Shown: positions 16,546-24,972 of the stretch, piece after piece
Layout: each line of letters begins with the position of its first letter
How positions within the stretch are numbered: the stretch's first letter is position 1
Assembly: GCF_030718205.1 (NCBI RefSeq)
Contig: NZ_JAUZQF010000020.1
Coordinates: 184,995 to 248,994 of the forward strand
DNA from: Nonomuraea turcica
GTDB lineage: Bacteria > Actinomycetota > Actinomycetes > Streptosporangiales > Streptosporangiaceae
Direction: 5' to 3'
DNA length: 64,000 nt
Notes under the pieces: model-generated
What the model saw: the letters and a program-made list of their open reading frames with translations, nothing else
Told to the model about the DNA's origin: nothing
Database searches by the model: none
Made by a program: the position numbers and the translations under genes

Positions 16546-17005
16546 GGTCCCCCCGGGCGCGGCCGGTTTCATCGCCCGCCGGGCCGCCAGGTTCTTCCGC
16601 GGCGCCAAGCCGGTGCCGCTCGGCGGGCTGATCAGGGACGCCCGGCGCAGTGGCGGCTTTTCCTGGTCACCGGTCACCGGTCGGCCGCCCGCCAGGGGTT
16701 ACATGGTGGCCACGACCGGGCGTACCGCCCAGTTCCCCGAGAGCATCCTCGACGATCCGGACGTTGCGGCGCGGGCCATTGACAAGTATCTGCGCGACAA
16801 CCGCGACATCTTCGAGAGCCGCAAGAACATCTATCTGGGGTGCTGGATCGAGGACGGGAAGATGTGGCTCGAACCGTCCATGAACCTCCCCAGGAAGAGA
16901 GGGGCGATCAAGCTGGCCAGGGAGACCGACCAGATCGCCATCTACGATGTGAGGACCCGCGACTACATTCAGACGGGAGGCGACGGTGGCTTTCTGGAGA
17001 CGTAA
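16538..17005 (+). CDS. Toxin-tail-like protein, probably split from the upstream gene by a frameshift
   Basis: About 155 residues. After a basic linker (FIARRAARFFRGAKPVPLGG) comes a compact globular domain (GYMVATTGRTAQF ... YLGCWIEDGKMWLEPSMN ... RETDQIAIYDV) of the kind found at the C terminus of actinobacterial WXG-type secreted proteins. The enzymatic class is not recognised. Only TTG starts without a ribosome site are available. The frame overlaps the end of the 16060 gene near a run of six C at 16549-16554, which supports a lost reading frame. It may be non-functional as it stands. Confidence 0.5.
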   Translation: MRRVPPGAAGFIARRAARFFRGAKPVPLGGLIRDARRSGGFSWSPVTGRPPARGYMVATTGRTAQFPESILDDPDVAARAIDKYLRDNRDIFESRKNIYLGCWIEDGKMWLEPSMNLPRKRGAIKLARETDQIAIYDVRTRDYIQTGGDGGFLET

Positions 17006-17147
17006 GAAGGTCCACTTCGCGCTGCCGGAGGGCTATTTCGACCTGCCGGAGGAGGAGCGCCTGGCCTGGACCAGGCAGCTCGCCGAGGAGCTCAAGGCGG
17101 AGCGCGACGCCCCTCGGCGGGACGACGACACGTCAGGCGATGGCTAG
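16986..17147 (+). CDS. Small charged hypothetical protein
   Basis: 53 residues from GTG 16986, starting MAFWRRKKVHFALPEGYF and rich in Glu/Arg afterwards. It overlaps the end of the toxin-tail frame by 20 bases and converges on mtnB, overlapping its 3' end by 15 bases. The sequence is non-random (LPEGYFDLPEEERLAW) and such short proteins accompany actinobacterial toxin cassettes, so an accessory or immunity role is possible but unproven. Confidence 0.5.
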   Translation: MAFWRRKKVHFALPEGYFDLPEEERLAWTRQLAEELKAERDAPRRDDDTSGDG

Positions 17148-17765
17148 CGCGTAGGAGAGCAGCCACTCCACGCACTCTGTGATGTGCCTGGCGTGCTTCA
17201 GGTCCCCGCCCCAGGCGTACAGACCGTGATCGGCCACGATGACGGCCGGCGTACGCGGGTCGTAGGCCGCCTCGAACCGGTCGCCCAGCTCTTCCATGTC
17301 CTGGCTGTTGCCGATGACCGGGATCGTGACCTCGTCATCGTGAGCCAGGCGGCCGATGCCCTTGAGCGTCTCCACGTCCCGCAGCGACACCCCGCCCGGC
17401 CAGCGGTGCCCGGCCACGACCGCGTTGAGCGCGTGAACGTGCACGACCGCATCGGCTCCTGTCAGTGCGGCTACCCGGGCGTGCAGCCCGGCCTCGGCGG
17501 ACGGCTTGAGCGGCTCCACGCCGTCCACGGCAACGGGCTCGCCGCGCACGCCGACCACCGCCACGTCCGTCGGCAGCAACTCGCCCTTGTCCAGCCCGCT
17601 CGCGGTGACGGCCAGCCGCAGCGGCTCCCGTGACACCACCTCCGAGATGTTGCCGGAGGTGCCGCGCATCCACCCGATCCCGGTGAAGCGCGCCGCCTCC
17701 ACCGCCAGCCTCGCGCCGGCCGCGTGCACCCGCTCGGCGGCCAGCTTCGTGTCCACGCTGCTCAT
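17133..17765 (-). CDS. mtnB: Methylthioribulose-1-phosphate dehydratase
   Basis: A 210-residue zinc-dependent class II aldolase-fold enzyme that dehydrates 5-methylthioribulose-1-phosphate to the diketone. Visible are phosphate-binding GTSGNISEV, zinc-ligand VVHVHALNAVV and the late DHGLYAWGGDL histidine. ATG 17765 has GAGGAGATAG upstream and overlaps the mtnC stop. Last gene of the operon that runs BMP transporter - mtnA - nucleoside hydrolase - mtnC - mtnB. It converges on the toxin module. Confidence 0.93.
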   Translation of the reverse strand: MSSVDTKLAAERVHAAGARLAVEAARFTGIGWMRGTSGNISEVVSREPLRLAVTASGLDKGELLPTDVAVVGVRGEPVAVDGVEPLKPSAEAGLHARVAALTGADAVVHVHALNAVVAGHRWPGGVSLRDVETLKGIGRLAHDDEVTIPVIGNSQDMEELGDRFEAAYDPRTPAVIVADHGLYAWGGDLKHARHITECVEWLLSYALAIA

Positions 17766-18427
17766 AGGTCTATCTCCTCGAAGGTCGTGATGACGGGATG
17801 GGCGCCGAACGGTGTGGCCGCGTTCGGCTCGCCCGGTCTGCGCACTCCGGTGGTGCGCCAGCCGGCCGCCGCCGCGGCGTCCAGCTCGGCCGGGACGTCG
17901 GACAGGAAGAGCAGCCTGGCGGGGTCGCCCAGGGTCTCCGCGATTCGCGCGTATGAGGCGGGCTCCCGCTTGGGGCCCGCGTTGACGGTGTCGAACCAGT
18001 GGCCGACCAGCACCGACAGGTCGCCGTACGCGGTGCCCGCGAACCACGGCCGCTGACTGGCCACCGAGCCGGAGGAGAACACCGCCAGCCGGTGCCCGGC
18101 CGCATGCCAGGCGCGCAGCGCCGGCGGCACGTCGGGGAAGAAGTGGGCGGTCAGCTCGCCCGCCGCGAAGCCCTCGGCCCAGATTCGCCCCTGCAGCGTC
18201 TTGAGTGGGGTGGCCTTGACGTCGCCGTCCATCCAGCCGTGCAGCACCTTCACCGCCTCCGCCGCGGTTGCCGCGCCGATCTCGGCGAGCGCCGCGCGCA
18301 CGTCCGGGTCGTCGCGGTGGGCGTCGAGGTACGGGCTGAGCCGGGGCCGCGCGTAGGCGTACAGGCCGACGTGCACGGACTCCGTCGAGCTGGTCGTTCC
18401 CTCGATATCGAGCACGATCGTGGTCAC
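17762..18427 (-). CDS. mtnC: Enolase-phosphatase E1
   Basis: A 221-residue HAD-superfamily bifunctional enzyme that enolises and dephosphorylates the diketone phosphate to acireductone, feeding MtnD. HAD motif I is LDIEGTTSS, motif II VFSSGS, motif III Lys in AGPKREP and motif IV FLSDVPAELDAA. GTG 18427 overlaps the nucleoside hydrolase stop. Because MtnC does both steps, no MtnW/MtnX pair is needed. Confidence 0.93.
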   Translation of the reverse strand: MTTIVLDIEGTTSSTESVHVGLYAYARPRLSPYLDAHRDDPDVRAALAEIGAATAAEAVKVLHGWMDGDVKATPLKTLQGRIWAEGFAAGELTAHFFPDVPPALRAWHAAGHRLAVFSSGSVASQRPWFAGTAYGDLSVLVGHWFDTVNAGPKREPASYARIAETLGDPARLLFLSDVPAELDAAAAAGWRTTGVRRPGEPNAATPFGAHPVITTFEEIDL

Positions 18428-19371
18428 CGGGTCAGCACCTCCACGAAGTCGGTCACGAACCTGCGGGCGTCCACGGCGGTGATCACCCGTGTGTCCGGTG
18501 CGGGCTCGTAGGGGAAAGCCGGGGGCAGGCCGTCGTGCGTACGCATCAGCCTGGCCCGGTGCAGGAAGCCGTCGCCGCGCACGTTGACCGGGCCGTCCGT
18601 CCAGGCGGTGGCGAAGGTGCGGTCCAGCAGGATGCCCGCGGCGAGGGGGTCGTGCAGCGGGATGATCCTGCGGCCCCACTCGTTCTGGTAGAAGTCCAGG
18701 TACGCGTCCAGGATCTCGGTCGCGAAGCGTGCCGTGGGCGTGCCGGACGCCCGCAGGGTGACGATGGCGGATTCGTCCAGGATCGTGCCCGCCGTCACGT
18801 TCACGCCCACCATGACCAGCTCGCGGCGCGGCGCCGCGAAGACCGCGCGCGCCGCCTCAGGGTCGTTGTTGACGTTGGCGTCGATCATCAGCAGGGTGCC
18901 GGGTGGGGCGTAGGGTCCCGAGCCGCCCATGAGCACCACCGAGCGGTATTTGGTGAACAGCTCGGGGTCCAGGCGCAGGGCCAGCGCCAGGTTGGTGAGC
19001 GGGCCGAGCGCGAGCAGGTCAAGCTCGCCGGGCTGCTCGTTCGCCAGCCGTACCAGCAGCTCCGGTCCTGACTCGGTGGTCACCTCCGGTAGCGGCCGGT
19101 CGTGGCCGAGGTCGCCCAGGCCGTCCTTGCCGTGGACGTACCCGGCGATGTGGGCAGGGCCGCGCAGCGGCTCGGCGGCGCCCCTGGCGACGGATACGTC
19201 CAGGCCGAGCAGGCGGGCGACGTAGCCGATGTTGCGGGCGGCGTCCTCCTCCGTGCAGTTGCCGTACACCGAGGTGATCGCAACGATCTCGGCGTCGGGG
19301 CGGCCTGCCAGGTACAGCAGGGTGTGGGCGTCGTCGATGCCGGTGTCGGTGTCGACCACGATTCGTCTCAT
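18424..19371 (-). CDS. Nucleoside hydrolase (IU-NH family), candidate methylthioadenosine nucleosidase
   Basis: A 315-residue ribohydrolase with the calcium-binding signature VVDTDTGIDDA at residues 5-15 and the family loop VLMGGS. Known members cleave purine or pyrimidine ribonucleosides to base plus ribose. It is embedded with 4-bp overlaps between mtnC and mtnA, and no mtnN or mtnP is visible in the window. The simplest reading is that it produces methylthioribose for MtnK from methylthioadenosine. This activity is inferred from context; it could instead handle other nucleosides imported by the BMP transporter. Confidence 0.88.
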   Translation of the reverse strand: MRRIVVDTDTGIDDAHTLLYLAGRPDAEIVAITSVYGNCTEEDAARNIGYVARLLGLDVSVARGAAEPLRGPAHIAGYVHGKDGLGDLGHDRPLPEVTTESGPELLVRLANEQPGELDLLALGPLTNLALALRLDPELFTKYRSVVLMGGSGPYAPPGTLLMIDANVNNDPEAARAVFAAPRRELVMVGVNVTAGTILDESAIVTLRASGTPTARFATEILDAYLDFYQNEWGRRIIPLHDPLAAGILLDRTFATAWTDGPVNVRGDGFLHRARLMRTHDGLPPAFPYEPAPDTRVITAVDARRFVTDFVEVLTR

Positions 19372-20372
19372 GAGAGCTCCTCAGGATGGTGGACGCCGTG
19401 CTCGGTCACGATGCGGGTCACCAGGTAGGGCGGGGTCACGTCGAAGGCCGGGTAGTAACCGGTCACGCCGTCGGCGGCGGTGCGCTGGCCAAGCACGTGC
19501 AGCACCTCGTCACCGTCGCGTCGCTCGATCACGACGTCTCGTGCGGTGGGCGCCTGCGGGTCGGGGGCGTCGATCAGCGCGTAGAACGGGATGCCGGAGG
19601 CCTTGGCGGCCAGCGCGACGCCGAGCGTGCCGACCTTGTTGATCACGTGGCCGTCCAGCGTCACCCGGTCGGCGGCGGTCAGCGCCACGTCGGCCAGCCC
19701 GTCGGCCAGGGCGGCGGCGACCATGCCGTCGGTGATGAGCGTCGGCCGGTAACCCATCTCGACCAGCGTCGCCGCGGTCAGCCGCGCCCCTTGCAAGTAG
19801 GGGCGGGTCTCGGTGCAGACGAACTCCAGCCGCTTGCCCGCCGCCTGCGCCGCCCGGACGGTCGCGATCAGGAACGCGTCGGCCCAGCAGTGGGTGAGCA
19901 CCTTCGTGCCGTCGCCGAGCAGCGAGGCGGCGTGCTCCCCGACCGCGGCGCTGCGCGCCCGGTAGCCGTCCTCGTGCGCCCGCGCCGCCGCCTCGACGGC
20001 CGCCGCCAGCTCGTCCCCGGCCAGTCGCGCCGAGTCCTCGCCCACCGTCGCCGACAACACGGCCTCCACGGCGTCCCGGATGTGGTTGTTGGTGGGCCGA
20101 GTCGCCACCAGCCGCGCTCCCACGGCCCGCAGCCGCGCTGCCGCCTCCTCAGGAGGGTCCCGTCGAGCCTCCCGGGCGCCGAGCACCAGGCCGGCCGTGG
20201 CCGCGAACAGCGGCCCCGAGCTCTGCGTCACCATCCGCTCGATCGCCACCGCCACGTCCTCGCTGGTGGCACAGCGGACCCAGCGCACCTCGAACGGGTA
20301 CACGCGGCGATCGAGGATCTCCACCGCGTCCCCCGCGAAGCGCACGGAATCAGCGAGTACCGGGCCGTTCAC
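19368..20372 (-). CDS. mtnA: Methylthioribose-1-phosphate isomerase
   Basis: A 334-residue isomerase (eIF2B-alpha fold) that converts 5-methylthioribose-1-phosphate to the ribulose form. Signature segments are THCWADAFLIATV, the catalytic-cysteine loop VCTETRPYLQGARLTA and the ADRVTLDGHVINKVGT aspartate region. GTG 20372 follows GGAAGGAGA. Its stop overlaps the nucleoside hydrolase start and its start overlaps the permease stop, so it belongs to one operon with the BMP transporter. Confidence 0.93.
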   Translation of the reverse strand: MNGPVLADSVRFAGDAVEILDRRVYPFEVRWVRCATSEDVAVAIERMVTQSSGPLFAATAGLVLGAREARRDPPEEAAARLRAVGARLVATRPTNNHIRDAVEAVLSATVGEDSARLAGDELAAAVEAAARAHEDGYRARSAAVGEHAASLLGDGTKVLTHCWADAFLIATVRAAQAAGKRLEFVCTETRPYLQGARLTAATLVEMGYRPTLITDGMVAAALADGLADVALTAADRVTLDGHVINKVGTLGVALAAKASGIPFYALIDAPDPQAPTARDVVIERRDGDEVLHVLGQRTAADGVTGYYPAFDVTPPYLVTRIVTEHGVHHPEELS

Positions 20373-21238
20373 ACCGTCTCCTTCCGACGTGTCGCCGCCA
20401 CCACGACCAGGGCCAGCAGCGTGATCAGATACGGGGCGGCATCGGCCGCCTGCTGCGGCAGCCCCGCCCCCTGCAACCGGAACCCCAGCGCTTCGGCCGC
20501 GCCGAACAGCAGGCACGCCCCCAGCCCGAGCCACGGCCGGGCACCGGCGAGCATCACGGCCACCACGGCGACCCAGCCCCGCCCCGCGCTCATCCCCTCG
20601 CTGAACAGCGTCACGTTCCCGAGCGCGAGCTGCGCCCCGCCGAGCCCGCACAGCGCGCCCGCCCCCAGCACCGCGCCGTGCCGGTAGAGCGGCACGCGCA
20701 GGCCGATCGACTCGGCGGCCTCCGCGTGCTGCCCGATGCCGCGCAGCCGCAGCCCCGACCTGGTCCGGCCGAGCCACCACGCGGCCCACGCCACCAGCAG
20801 GAACGCGAGCGGCACCAGCGGTGACTGTGGCCCGAGCACCGGCAGGTCCAGTCCGAGTTCGGCGAGCGTGGGCAGTCCGGCCAGGTCCGGGGAGCTGAAG
20901 GTGCCGCCGCTTCCGAACACCAGCCGCATGAGGAACGCCGTCAAGCCGAGCGCGAGCAAGTTCACCCCGACCGCCACGACGACGGCGTCGGCGCGGAAGG
21001 TGACGGCGGGTACCGACAGCAGCAGGGCGTACAGGGCGGTGGCGAGCACGGCCCCGGTCACGCCGAGCCAGGCGCTGCCGGTCAGATGGCTGATCAGCAC
21101 GGCCGTGAACGCGCCCCACAGCAGCTGTCCTTCCAGGGCCATGTTGAAGACGCCGGACGCCGAGCACAGCAGTCCCCCGAGAGCCGCCAGCACGACAGGC
21201 GTGGTCGCGGTGAGCACCGCCGTCAGGAACGCGGTCAT
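20369..21238 (-). CDS. Nucleoside-type ABC permease 2
   Basis: A 289-residue permease of the BPD_transp_2 family in the BmpA/NupQ-type purine nucleoside importer group, with about 8-9 hydrophobic segments. ALGGLLCSASGVFNMALEGQ is the family N-terminal signature and SGLRLRGIGQHAEAAESIGL the ATPase-facing loop. It overlaps mtnA and the first permease by 4 bases. It forms a heterodimeric pore with the 21235-22311 protein. Confidence 0.9.
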   Translation of the reverse strand: MTAFLTAVLTATTPVVLAALGGLLCSASGVFNMALEGQLLWGAFTAVLISHLTGSAWLGVTGAVLATALYALLLSVPAVTFRADAVVVAVGVNLLALGLTAFLMRLVFGSGGTFSSPDLAGLPTLAELGLDLPVLGPQSPLVPLAFLLVAWAAWWLGRTRSGLRLRGIGQHAEAAESIGLRVPLYRHGAVLGAGALCGLGGAQLALGNVTLFSEGMSAGRGWVAVVAVMLAGARPWLGLGACLLFGAAEALGFRLQGAGLPQQAADAAPYLITLLALVVVAATRRKETV

Positions 21239-22311
21239 CCGCGCATCCCCGCAAGCCGGGTGCGGACGACGGCGGCCACCGCGACGATCACGATGATCAG
21301 GCCTTGCACGATCTGGGTGAGCTGGCTCGGAACGCCTGCGTCCCGTTCCATCCCCTGCCCACCGGCCTGCAGGATCGTCATGAGCGCCACCGTCGCGGGG
21401 ATCGCCGGCGGGCGTCCCGCGGCCAGCAGCACGGCCGCGATCGCCGTGAAGGTGTAGCCCGGCGCGGTCAGCGCGCCGTCCACGAACCGGTAGGGCGGGC
21501 CGAGCACGATCAGGCCTCCGGCCAGCCCCGCCAACGCGCCGCCCGCGGCCAGCGTGACGGCGGCCAGCCGGTCCACGCGGACGCCGCCGTACCGGGCGAA
21601 CTCGCGGTTCGCGCCGATCGCACGGATCTCGTAGCCCGGGACGGTGCGCGCGTCGGCATACAGCCAGACCGCGGTCAGGACGGCGACCACGGGCAGCCCG
21701 ATGGTGACGTACGCGCTGGAGCCGAGCGCGGCCAGGCGGGCCGCGTCCGGCAGCAGCGGCGTCTGCGCGAGCCCCGTTCCCGGCTCGGCCAGCGGGAACC
21801 TGGCCAGATAGGAGGCCAGCGCCACCGCCGGGGCGCCGAGCAGCAGCGAGCTGACGATCGCCGGGACGCCGAGCCGGGTGCGCAGCGGCGCGGACAGGCC
21901 CGCCAGCAGCGCCCCCGCCAACGCTGCCCCTAGCAGCGGCACCACGAACGAGCCGCCGGCATGCAGTGCCAGCGCCGCCGCCGCGATGCCGCCGAGCGAC
22001 AACTGGCCGTCGCCGCCCAGGTTGAACTCGCCCGCGCGCAGCGGGATCGCGAATGCCAGCGCCATGCCGAGCGTGGGAACGTAGGTGGCGATCGTGTACT
22101 CGAGGTTGCCGTCCATGAGCGCGCCCCGCGCCAGCGCGGGGTAGGCGAGCGACGGGTCGACCCCGGCAGCGATCATGACGAGGGTGGTGACCGCCAGCGC
22201 GCCCGCCACGGACAGCACGGCGGGCGACAGCGCCAGCCGCCGCGCGAGCACGCGCACCTGTTCAGCCTGCCGACACGGCGGCGTCAACGGAGGGTTGCCG
22301 ACGCGGGTCAT
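21235..22311 (-). CDS. Nucleoside-type ABC permease 1
   Basis: A 358-residue permease of the same importer (NupP-like, longer N terminus). Family stretches are FAIPLRAGEFNLGGDGQLSLGG and TVPGYEIRAIGANREFARYGGV. It overlaps its neighbours by 4 bases on both sides. Given the mtn genes downstream, methylthioadenosine or methylthioribose is a plausible substrate. Confidence 0.9.
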   Translation of the reverse strand: MTRVGNPPLTPPCRQAEQVRVLARRLALSPAVLSVAGALAVTTLVMIAAGVDPSLAYPALARGALMDGNLEYTIATYVPTLGMALAFAIPLRAGEFNLGGDGQLSLGGIAAAALALHAGGSFVVPLLGAALAGALLAGLSAPLRTRLGVPAIVSSLLLGAPAVALASYLARFPLAEPGTGLAQTPLLPDAARLAALGSSAYVTIGLPVVAVLTAVWLYADARTVPGYEIRAIGANREFARYGGVRVDRLAAVTLAAGGALAGLAGGLIVLGPPYRFVDGALTAPGYTFTAIAAVLLAAGRPPAIPATVALMTILQAGGQGMERDAGVPSQLTQIVQGLIIVIVAVAAVVRTRLAGMRG

Positions 22312-23876
22312 CCGGCGGTCTCCGAGCCTGCGGGCGGCCTCGAGACGGCGGCGCCCGTCATGGCGGCGCCGAGACGCTCGTCCGTGGCCTCCGCCACCGG
22401 CAGCTCGGCCACCACGCGGCCCTCGAACATGACCAGCACCCGATCGGCCAGGGCGCGCAGCTCCGACAGCTCGCTGGACTGCACCAGCACCGCCCGACCG
22501 GCGTCGCGCGCCTCGCCCAGCAACGCGTGGATCCGCTCCTGAGCGCCCACGTCCAATCCCTGCGTCGGCTCCTCCACCACCAGCACCGGCGTGTCCTTGG
22601 ACAGCTCCCTGGCCAGCACCGCCTTCTGCGCGTTGCCGCCGGACAGGCGCTCGATCGGCGCCGTCACCGACGCGGCGCGGATGGAGAACCGCTCCACCAA
22701 AGCCGCGGCCCGCCGCCGAACCCGGGCGGGATTCAGGCCGACGCCGCGCTGCTCGCCCATCAGCAGGTTGTCGGCCAGCGACATGCCGGGAGCCGTCGCC
22801 CGGCCCGCACGGTCCGCGGGCACGGAGGCGATGCGCCGCTCCCGGCCACCGCCGACAGGCCGCCCGTCGAGCAGCACCGAACCCGAGTCGGCGGACCGGA
22901 GCCCTGTCACGGCGTCCAAAAGTTCACGCTGCCCGTTCCCCGCCACGCCCGCGAGGCCGACGATCTCACCGGCGCGCACTCCGAACGAGACTCCGTCCAC
23001 CGCCATGACGCCGTCACGATCCCGCACCCGCAGGTCTCGCACGTCGAGCAGATAAGGCCGTTCCGAAAAGGGGAGCGGCGCGGGCCGCCCAGGTCTAGCG
23101 GGCGCCGTGGCGACCGAGCGGCCGATCATGGCGCGGACCAGCTCGTCCGCCGAGGTGGCCGCCGTGTCGAACCGGCCGGTCACCCGCCCGCCGCGCAGCA
23201 CCGTGACCCGGTCGCTCGCCGCCAGCACCTCCTCCAGCTTGTGCGTGACGAGCAGCACCGACACACCCTCAGTGGTCAACTCCCTGACCATGCGGAACAG
23301 CCCCTCGGCTTCGCCAGGGGTGAGCACGGCGGTGGGCTCGTCCAGGATGAGCACCTCGGCCCGCCGGTAGAGCGCCTTGAGGATCTCCACGCGCTGCCGC
23401 ACTCCTACCGGCAGTTCACCTACGCGCGCCGCGGGATCCACGTCCAGTCCGTACCGCCTGGCCAGCTCGGTCACCGCTCGGCGGCCGGCCGCCCGGTCGA
23501 GCACGCCGTGCCGCACCGGCTCGGCCCCGATCACCACGTTCTCGGCCACGCTCAGGCCGGGAAAGAGCCGCAAGCGCTGGTGCACCATGCCCAGCCCATG
23601 GGCGATGGCATCGGCGGGGGAGCGCAGCCGGACGGGAACCCCCGCACGCAGTACCTGGCCGGCGTCGGGGCGGTGCAGCCCGTAGAGCACGGACATCAGC
23701 GTGGACTTGCCCGCGCCGTTCTCGCCGACGACGGCGTGCACCTCGCCCGGCCGCACTGCCAGGTCGATTCCGTCGTTGGCCAGCACGTCGCCGAAGCGCT
23801 TGGTGATCCCGGCCAGCTCGACCGCCGGCGCAGGCACCCCATCAGCGGGTCGGCGAGCGTGCTCGAGCGCGCTCAT
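22308..23876 (-). CDS. Nucleoside-type ABC ATPase, two nucleotide-binding domains
   Basis: 522 residues. Domain 1 has Walker A GENGAGKSTLMSVLYG, signature-region VGVRQRVEILKALYR and Walker B LILDEPTAVLTP. Domain 2 has a divergent first loop GVAGNGQRELL and signature LSGGNAQKAVLAREL. This matches NupO/YufO-type ATPases of BMP-family importers. ATG 23876 overlaps the binding-protein stop. Confidence 0.92.
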   Translation of the reverse strand: MSALEHARRPADGVPAPAVELAGITKRFGDVLANDGIDLAVRPGEVHAVVGENGAGKSTLMSVLYGLHRPDAGQVLRAGVPVRLRSPADAIAHGLGMVHQRLRLFPGLSVAENVVIGAEPVRHGVLDRAAGRRAVTELARRYGLDVDPAARVGELPVGVRQRVEILKALYRRAEVLILDEPTAVLTPGEAEGLFRMVRELTTEGVSVLLVTHKLEEVLAASDRVTVLRGGRVTGRFDTAATSADELVRAMIGRSVATAPARPGRPAPLPFSERPYLLDVRDLRVRDRDGVMAVDGVSFGVRAGEIVGLAGVAGNGQRELLDAVTGLRSADSGSVLLDGRPVGGGRERRIASVPADRAGRATAPGMSLADNLLMGEQRGVGLNPARVRRRAAALVERFSIRAASVTAPIERLSGGNAQKAVLARELSKDTPVLVVEEPTQGLDVGAQERIHALLGEARDAGRAVLVQSSELSELRALADRVLVMFEGRVVAELPVAEATDERLGAAMTGAAVSRPPAGSETAG

Positions 23877-24895
23877 CCCGCCAGCGGGTCGGCGACCGTG
23901 ACCCGGCCGGCCACGATGTCGTCGCGTACCTGCTTGACCTTGGTGACCACGTCGGGGCTCGAGGCGACCGCGCAGCCGGAGGCGGACAGGTCCGGGCCGA
24001 GGGCGTTCACGCCGACGCCGCCCTCTTTGAGCCCGTACACCTTGAGGCCGCCCGCCCGGCCCGCCGCGATGTCCTTGATGGCGGCGCTCTCGGCCACGTC
24101 GACGTGCTTGAGCACGTTGTCGATGATCGTGCCTGGGCTCTGTGCGCACTGGTTGACGTCCACGCCGAACGACTTGGCCCCGGCGGCGGCCGCCGCTTCG
24201 AACACGCCCTGGTTGCCTCCGGACGCTGCGGCGGCCACGATGTCGGCGCCCTGGCCGGTCAGGGTCTGGGCCTGCGACTTGGCTCTCGCCGGATCGCTGA
24301 AGGGGTTGTTGCCGCCGACGTACAGGGGCGTGCCGGTGACGGAGGCGTTGACGGACTTGGCGCCGGCGAAGAACGGGTCGATCCAACGGTGCACGAACGG
24401 CGAGTCGAGCGCGGCCACCACGCCGATCTTGCCGCTCTTGGACAGCAGGCCCGCCTCCACCCCGGCCAGGTAGGCCGCCTCGTGCTCCTTGAACGACACG
24501 CAGGTGAGGTTGGCCGCCTGGTCCTTGGCGCACGAGTCCACCTGGAGGAACTGCTGGCCGGGATGCTGCTTCGGCACGGTGGCGAACAGGTCGTCGAACG
24601 AGAAGCTGACCCCGACGATCAGGGTCGGCTTCGCCCTGACGGCGGCGTCGAGATTCTGCGCGATGCTCGTGGGGTCCTTGCTCTCGTACAGCTTGAACGA
24701 GGCGCCGATCTCCTTGGCTGCGGCTTCCGCGCCCTTCACGCTGAGCTGCAGGAAGCTGTTGGTCCCGACGGGGTTCGGCGTGATGAGGATGACGGACTTG
24801 CCGGGGGAGGAAGCGAGCGGCCTGTCGGCCCCGCCGCACGCCGTGAGGGCGAGCGCTGCCGCAACCAGGACAGCCGGTGTGGAGGTCGTGCGCAT
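23873..24895 (-). CDS. BMP-family substrate-binding lipoprotein
   Basis: A 340-residue lipoprotein with a signal peptide ending in lipobox ALTACGG at about residue 20. The Med/BmpA-type fold is suggested by VILITPNPVGTNSF, AYLAGVEAGLLS and FGVDVNQCAQSPG. ATG 24895 (MRTTSTPAVL) is the best start since the signal peptide follows; an ATG 7 codons earlier is less likely. First gene of the operon leading to mtnA-mtnC-mtnB. The predicted ligand is a (methylthio)nucleoside. Confidence 0.9.
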   Translation of the reverse strand: MRTTSTPAVLVAAALALTACGGADRPLASSPGKSVILITPNPVGTNSFLQLSVKGAEAAAKEIGASFKLYESKDPTSIAQNLDAAVRAKPTLIVGVSFSFDDLFATVPKQHPGQQFLQVDSCAKDQAANLTCVSFKEHEAAYLAGVEAGLLSKSGKIGVVAALDSPFVHRWIDPFFAGAKSVNASVTGTPLYVGGNNPFSDPARAKSQAQTLTGQGADIVAAAASGGNQGVFEAAAAAGAKSFGVDVNQCAQSPGTIIDNVLKHVDVAESAAIKDIAAGRAGGLKVYGLKEGGVGVNALGPDLSASGCAVASSPDVVTKVKQVRDDIVAGRVTVADPLAG

Positions 24896-24908
24896 GTCGG
24901 CGAGCATA

Positions 24909-24930
24909 ACATGCATATTAGGTAGGAAAT
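24909..24930. promoter_or_regulatory. Candidate operator in BMP/MFS divergent promoter
   Basis: ACATGCATATTAGGTAGG (24909-24926) resembles the element at 10476-10493 before the other mtn operon. The overlapping GTAGGAAAT (24922-24930) matches the GTRGGWAAW half-site found at sulfonate promoters. TAGG-N12-CCTA also spans this spot. Confidence 0.4.
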
Positions 24931-24972
24931 ATCGCCTATGGTCCGGATTGGTCCTACGGCATACTTGCCGCC

